A stretch of DNA of 9,475 nucleotides from Candidatus Heimdallarchaeota archaeon (GTDB lineage: Archaea > Asgardarchaeota > Heimdallarchaeia > JABLTI01): positions 1 to 9,475 of the forward strand of contig JAGMDP010000280.1 in NCBI GenBank assembly GCA_023128635.1. The letters are read 5' to 3'. Numbering within the stretch: position 1 is the stretch's first letter; the number at the start of each line of letters is the position of its first letter. A program made the position numbers and the translations under genes. Below, piece by piece: positions 6,118 to 9,475 of this stretch. The notes below the pieces were generated by a model, which made no database searches, was not told the DNA's origin, and worked only from the letters and a program-made list of their open reading frames with translations.

Positions 6118-6180
6118 AATAATAATAATAAAAAGGAATATGAGTTGTGAAAACTCATATGATTATTCTATTTTTTCTCT
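6118..6180. terminator. bidirectional hairpin terminator
   Basis: A perfect 9-bp inverted repeat with a 5-nt loop: ATATGAGTT at 6138-6146, GTGAA loop, AACTCATAT at 6152-6160. It lies between the stops of two convergent genes. On the plus strand it is followed by a T-rich run (6163-6180, inside the 3' end of the facing gene). On the minus strand it is followed by CCTTTTTATTATTATTATT, the complement of an AAT trinucleotide run (6118-6134). Both transcripts therefore meet a stem plus U-rich tail. Confidence 0.6.
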
Positions 6181-6873
6181 TCTATCCTGACGTCGGAGTA
6201 AGAATTGTAATAATCCTAAAGATGACACAATAATAATCACAAATGCTAACCAGGGAACTCCTGCTGCGGAGGTGGTATTTGTATGAGTTGTAATGATTTC
6301 TGTTCCATTAGTAATATATGTGATAGTGGTAATTAGTCTTGGAAACCAGTCTGCCATTGATGGTGCATATAATGAAGTGAACATTAATGTCCAGAACATG
6401 GTGAATAACGCAAGATAAGGAAAGAATCCACTGAGAAGTATTCCTTTAATACTCCATTCAAGTTTGAATAAGAAATACCCACCAGCAGTTATAGCTGCAT
6501 ACAAACCAATCATTAAGAACAGCCACCAGCCGGTTTGTGCTCCTGCAAAACCAAGAACAATACCTGCTATACATCCTGATAGAATTTTTATCCAATACAG
6601 TCTTTGATCGTTCTCCATGTCATCTAAAGCTTTTCTTCTACGCTGGAACCAATTCATATCTTCTTCTGCCATTTCTTCCTTTTGATCGGGAACGAAATCT
6701 TCTGGAAGCTCGTATTGATCATAATCTATGTCATCGGCTTCTTTTGGTGGTTTGTCCTCTATGTCTCCGTTGAAGCTATCTTCATACTCACTTAAATCTA
6801 CTTCTTTCTTCTTTTTTGTAACTTCCTTTTTAGACTTTGAGGAACCTTTTTGTTTTGGTTTCTTTTTTGACAT
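6163..6873 (-). CDS. EMC6-like (Rab5ip family) membrane protein with Lys-rich cytosolic N-terminus
   Basis: A 236-residue membrane protein from ATG 6873. Residues 1-90 are hydrophilic: a lysine-rich start (residues 2-23, KKKPKQKG and TKKKKEV), then a strongly acidic stretch to about 73. Helices lie near 94-112, 116-137, 143-170 and 205-226. The first three resemble eukaryotic EMC6: 'LSGCIAGIVLGFAG' (98-111) matches the SG.AGI.G..G pattern, and 'FTMFWTLMFTSLY' (157-169) matches the FWT..Y end of helix 3. EMC6 is a core subunit of the ER membrane insertase, acting with the Oxa1-type subunit EMC3. The archaeal protein may assist insertion, which is inference. Extra features relative to EMC6 (about 110 residues) are the long charged tail, a fourth helix, and a Thr-rich external loop with sequons at N189 and N199. 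It is divergent from rqcH with 14 nt between starts. Confidence 0.75.
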   Translation of the reverse strand: MSKKKPKQKGSSKSKKEVTKKKKEVDLSEYEDSFNGDIEDKPPKEADDIDYDQYELPEDFVPDQKEEMAEEDMNWFQRRRKALDDMENDQRLYWIKILSGCIAGIVLGFAGAQTGWWLFLMIGLYAAITAGGYFLFKLEWSIKGILLSGFFPYLALFTMFWTLMFTSLYAPSMADWFPRLITTITYITNGTEIITTHTNTTSAAGVPWLAFVIIIVSSLGLLQFLLRRQDRREKIE

Positions 6874-6887
6874 AATTGGTAACTCCA

Positions 6888-8906
6888 ATGAAAGCTTCAA
6901 TGAGTAATTTTGACATAAATGCGATAATCAATGAACTTACACAGCGATTTAGTAAAAGCGAACTTAAAAACATTTTTGAACTTAATGATAAGTTCTTTTT
7001 TAGATTCCGCACAAAGACCGAAGGCACACAATTATTAGTTATTGAACCTGGAAAAAGGATTCATGTTACCAAATTTAAACGAGATTTTCCTCCATCTCCT
7101 TCTGGTTTGTGTAAAGTATTTAGGATCCACATCAAAGGTAAATGGTTGAAATCTATTTATCAATATGATTTTGATCGTATTTGTGTTCTCGAATTTGAAG
7201 CTTATGAAAAAGTGTATACACTCATTGTTGAGCTATTTGGGAAAGGGAATTTAATTTTAATTAGTCCTCAAGACAGAATTTTAGTTGCGAAGAATTACAA
7301 GAAGATGAGAGATAGAGATATACACCCTGGGATTGAATTTAAATTTCCACCAAGTACTGGAAGAAACTTTATCGAAGCAGACCTTGATTGGGCAAGAGAA
7401 AAACTACTCAAGAGAGAAGAGAAAGACATCATTTCTTTAATATCAAAAACCATGAATATCAACAAAATTTTTGCTCAAGAAATTTGCTTAAGAATGTCCG
7501 TTGATCCCAAGTTAAAGTCAGAAGACATAACTGATGAGATAATTGACAGTGTCATTTCAGGTGTGAAGAAATTACGCAAAGATGCAAAAAGCTCCAAGCT
7601 AAGACCCACCCTTTATCGAGATTCTAAAACAAAGGAAGTTGTTGAAATATCACCTTTTCCAATGAAAGTTTATGATGAGTATGAAAAAGAAAAACATGAA
7701 TCATTTTCCGAAGCATTAGATTTACACTTCAGCACCCTTGACTCCGACAAAATTTCTTCTGTTGAATTTAGAGTAGAAGAGAAGAAAATAGAACAACTAG
7801 TAAAGGTGCGACAAAAGCAGAAGGATCATCTTAAAACTCTCTTAGAACAGGTTGAGAAAGAAAAGGACAAAGGTAATCGAATTTATCTTTATCTTGCAGA
7901 GATTGATGAATTACTCCAAACTATTACAGATGCTCGTAGGAAAAACATACCTTGGACGGACATAAAAGAGAAAATGGATGATGCAAAAGAACGCAAAGTA
8001 AAGGGAGCTCGTCTTTTAAGTAAGATTAAAGAGAAAAACAAAACTGTCATTGTGAGTCTTGATGGTGTTGATGTCGAATTAGATTTCTTGAAAACAGCTT
8101 CTGATAATGCAAATGAAATGTATAAAAAAGCAAAGAAGTCGGAAGGCAAAGCACCGGGCACCCAGAAGAAAATTGATGAGTTTTCTGAAAAAATCAGAAA
8201 ATTAGAATTAGGGATTGAAGAATTAGCTCTAAAAGAGAAGATTCTGATCGAAAAACGTAAGAGAGAATGGTTTGAAAAATTCCATTGGTTTAAATCATCA
8301 GATGGGTTCTTAGTTCTAGCAGGAAAGGATATGAGAACTAATAATGAACTCGTCAAAAAGTATCTCGAGAAAGATGATCTTTTCTTACATGCAGAAATTC
8401 ATGGAGCAGCTGTTGTTATTATAAAAAGCGATGGAAAACCAATACCAGAATCCACAATTAATGAAGCAGCTATTTTTTCTGTGGATTATTCCAGAGCTTG
8501 GAAAGATCGAGTAAGTTCTGAGGATACCTTTTGGGTTACCTCGGACCAAGTAACTTTTTCCGCACCATCTGGTGAATATTTGGCTAAAGGCAGTTTCATA
8601 ATAAAAGGAAAGAAAAATTCAATTCGGAACATTCCTTTAGAAATTGCTGTTTATCCGGTAATTGAAGAAAAATGGTCCTACATGATAAGTGGCCCTTTAA
8701 CAGCAATCCAAGCAATTGAAGGGATTGATTCTTCTAAAATTATCTCTGTTATCCCTGGTGATACTCCAAAAAGTAAAATTGCTAAAATAATTGTTTCAAA
8801 AATCCTTGAGGGATTAGATGAAAAGGATACTGCTAAAGTAAATGCTACAGCATTAAATGAACTAATTACAATTTTACCTGGAAACTGTTACATAAAGAAA
8901 GAATAA
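6888..8906 (+). CDS. rqcH: RqcH/NEMF-family ribosome quality control protein
   Basis: A 672-residue archaeal member of the Rqc2/NEMF/RqcH family. Family members bind large ribosomal subunits carrying stalled peptidyl-tRNA and, in bacteria and eukaryotes, recruit tRNA to add C-terminal tails that mark the product for degradation. The NFACT-N domain begins at once (MSNFDINAIINEL) and contains the conserved Asp-Arg pair D96/R97 in YDFDRICVLEFE, corresponding to the residues needed for tailing in Bacillus RqcH. 'FGKGNLILIS' (117-126) and the HhH-like region near 190-205 follow. Long coiled coils span about 295-350 and 405-460. The NFACT-R domain is at about 462-580: 'FHWFKSSDGFLVLAGKD', 'NNELVKKYLEKDDLFLHAEIHGA' and 'PSGEYLAKGSFIIKGKKN'. 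A TTG at 6876 and ATG 6900 are alternative starts; 6888 matches the usual MKxxMS beginning. No ribosome site or clear TATA box is visible upstream, so the leader must be very short. Confidence 0.93.
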   Translation: MKASMSNFDINAIINELTQRFSKSELKNIFELNDKFFFRFRTKTEGTQLLVIEPGKRIHVTKFKRDFPPSPSGLCKVFRIHIKGKWLKSIYQYDFDRICVLEFEAYEKVYTLIVELFGKGNLILISPQDRILVAKNYKKMRDRDIHPGIEFKFPPSTGRNFIEADLDWAREKLLKREEKDIISLISKTMNINKIFAQEICLRMSVDPKLKSEDITDEIIDSVISGVKKLRKDAKSSKLRPTLYRDSKTKEVVEISPFPMKVYDEYEKEKHESFSEALDLHFSTLDSDKISSVEFRVEEKKIEQLVKVRQKQKDHLKTLLEQVEKEKDKGNRIYLYLAEIDELLQTITDARRKNIPWTDIKEKMDDAKERKVKGARLLSKIKEKNKTVIVSLDGVDVELDFLKTASDNANEMYKKAKKSEGKAPGTQKKIDEFSEKIRKLELGIEELALKEKILIEKRKREWFEKFHWFKSSDGFLVLAGKDMRTNNELVKKYLEKDDLFLHAEIHGAAVVIIKSDGKPIPESTINEAAIFSVDYSRAWKDRVSSEDTFWVTSDQVTFSAPSGEYLAKGSFIIKGKKNSIRNIPLEIAVYPVIEEKWSYMISGPLTAIQAIEGIDSSKIISVIPGDTPKSKIAKIIVSKILEGLDEKDTAKVNATALNELITILPGNCYIKKE

Positions 8907-8936
8907 ATTAAATTGTAATATAAAGAAAGAAGAATT

Positions 8937-8967
8937 TCGGAAGTATTACGAGTGTTTTTGCTTCCGA
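8937..8967 (+). terminator. inverted repeat, probable terminator after rqcH
   Basis: Arms TCGGAAG (8937-8943) and CTTCCGA (8961-8967) form a 7-bp stem with a 17-nt loop that contains a T run. It is followed by TTTTAGGTTTGTTTT on the plus strand, about 30 nt after the rqcH stop. Stem plus T-rich sequence suits termination; the long loop weakens the case for a stable hairpin. Confidence 0.4.
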
Positions 8968-8991
8968 TTTTAGGTTTGTTTTAAAGCAGTA

Positions 8992-9012
8992 AGTAAATTG
9001 CTTCTATTTACT
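8992..9012 (-). terminator. second inverted repeat, possible terminator of the aIF1 gene
   Basis: AGTAAAT (8992-8998) and ATTTACT (9006-9012) form a 7-bp, AT-rich stem with a 7-nt loop. It lies 25 nt beyond the aIF1 stop on the minus strand. No long T run follows immediately, so a terminator role is tentative. Confidence 0.3.
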
Positions 9013-9036
9013 CGCCACAAAATATAGGATTAGCCT

Positions 9037-9345
9037 TTATTGAATATCAATATTAGTGCTATCATATCCTTCTTTTAACAACAAATCCTTGATTCTATGA
9101 CGATGATCTCCCTGTAATTCTATAACCCCTTCTTTGGCGGTTCCACCACAGGCACACTTATTTTTTAACTTGGTAGTTAAAGAATTAATGTCAACTTCTT
9201 TGGGATTGATTCCCATAATCAAAGTTACTTCTCTTCCCCACTTGCGTGTTACAATACGCACTTTTATTCTCTGTTCTTCCTTGGCTATGGCTTGACACAT
9301 ACATAGCTCTTCTGGAAGTCCACATTTTGGACAGGTTCCTGGCAT
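9037..9345 (-). CDS. translation initiation factor aIF1 (SUI1/eIF1 family)
   Basis: A 102-residue archaeal eIF1/SUI1 homologue. In the cytosol aIF1 binds the small subunit near the P site and helps mRNA binding and start-codon selection. The N-terminus has the archaeal zinc knuckle C5-PK-C8 and C15-M-C17 (CPKCGLPEELCMC). The SUI1 fold occupies about 27-101: 'KVRIVTRKWGREVTLIMGI', then 'LTTKLKNKCACGGTAKEG' (57-73) and 'IELQGDHRHRIKDLLLKEGY' (75-94), with the invariant CGGT and QGDHR motifs. Length is normal and no residue is missing. ATG 9345 is preceded by AGAGGAT about 8 nt upstream on the minus strand. It is monocistronic here, convergent with rqcH, so the two translation genes are neighbours but not an operon. 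Confidence 0.95.
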   Translation of the reverse strand: MPGTCPKCGLPEELCMCQAIAKEEQRIKVRIVTRKWGREVTLIMGINPKEVDINSLTTKLKNKCACGGTAKEGVIELQGDHRHRIKDLLLKEGYDSTNIDIQ

Positions 9346-9409
9346 AATTTTATCCTCTAAATTTTTACCTCACAATTTTTATGTAAATTAATTGTTTATG
9401 TATGATTGC

Positions 9410-9417
9410 TTTATAAA
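9410..9417 (-). promoter_or_regulatory. candidate TATA box of the aIF1 gene
   Basis: TTTATAAA, read on the minus strand within CTATTTATAAAG, is a strong archaeal TATA match. Transcription about 25 nt downstream would start near 9389 and leave a leader of about 43 nt with two purine-rich ribosome-site-like runs (GTGAGG and AGAGG). Confidence 0.5.
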
Positions 9418-9462
9418 TAGTTTTTTACAAAACATAGCTATTTCTTTGCTTTTTTCTCATAT

Positions 9463-9474
9463 AAACATATGTTT
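9463..9474. repeat. 12-bp perfect palindrome at the window edge
   Basis: AAACATATGTTT is self-complementary over 12 bp. A partial copy of one half, AAAACAT, occurs at 9429-9435. It lies upstream of the aIF1 TATA box and could be an operator for aIF1 or for a gene beyond the edge. AT-rich palindromes of this size also arise by chance. Confidence 0.25.
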
Positions 9475-9475
9475 T

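Noticed and set aside
6118..6134. The AAT trinucleotide run as a repeat array or mobile-element mark
   Set aside because: Only about five units, explained as the T-rich part of a terminator read from the other strand.
6537..6773. A 78-codon plus-strand frame opposite the EMC6-like gene
   Set aside because: Antisense to membrane helices and the acidic region of a well-supported gene; no initiation signals.
7889..8356. A 155-codon minus-strand open frame inside rqcH
   Set aside because: It lies wholly opposite conserved rqcH coiled-coil and NFACT-R sequence. Its Ser/Phe-rich composition is what the complement of Lys/Glu-rich codons gives.
1..9475. tRNA, rRNA, CRISPR, transposase or integrase features
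   Set aside because: I looked for cloverleaf-like GC-rich segments, regularly spaced repeats and transposase motifs in the gaps and saw none. A covariance-model scan would be needed to exclude small ncRNAs.

Overview
This window looks like AT-rich archaeal chromosome, and I infer an Asgard-type lineage. The clearest archaeal markers are an aIF1/SUI1 translation initiation factor with an N-terminal zinc knuckle and an archaeal RqcH/NEMF protein. A membrane protein resembling EMC6 (Rab5ip family) and TATA-like boxes about 25 nt from likely transcript starts point the same way. The Asgard placement is inference; the archaeal placement is well supported. I see no RNA gene, insertion sequence, CRISPR array or integrase.

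Layout. 1-206 is the 3' end of an unidentified gene (+). After a promoter-like gap comes a six-helix DUF998-like membrane protein (+, to 1149) whose true N-terminus seems out of frame by one base. Facing it is a tight three-gene operon on the minus strand, transcribed from 3994 down to 1165: an extended SDR (NAD-dependent epimerase/dehydratase-like), a CPBP-type membrane protein with an altered active-site motif, and a second extended SDR. The genes are separated by 0 and 1 nt. 3995-4292 holds the operon promoter and one doubtful small ORF. Then follow a small zinc-ribbon protein (-, probably leaderless) and, divergent from it, a short coiled-coil protein (+). Next is a response-regulator receiver domain fused to what reads as a degenerate histidine kinase core (+, to 6110). 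A bidirectional hairpin terminator separates it from the EMC6-like protein (-). The EMC6-like gene is divergent from rqcH (+) with only 14 nt between the start codons. rqcH converges on the aIF1 gene (-) across a 130-nt gap holding two inverted repeats. The last 130 nt are the aIF1 promoter and upstream region.

How the genes fit together. The right half is about protein synthesis and its quality control: start-site selection (aIF1), rescue of stalled large subunits (RqcH) and possibly membrane insertion of nascent proteins (EMC6-like). The left operon looks metabolic: two paralogous sugar/steroid-type SDRs around a membrane protein, substrate unknown. The middle has signalling and small proteins of unknown role. 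The most interesting points are the EMC6-like/rqcH divergent pair, the receiver-pseudokinase fusion, and the broken or unusual start of the DUF998 gene.
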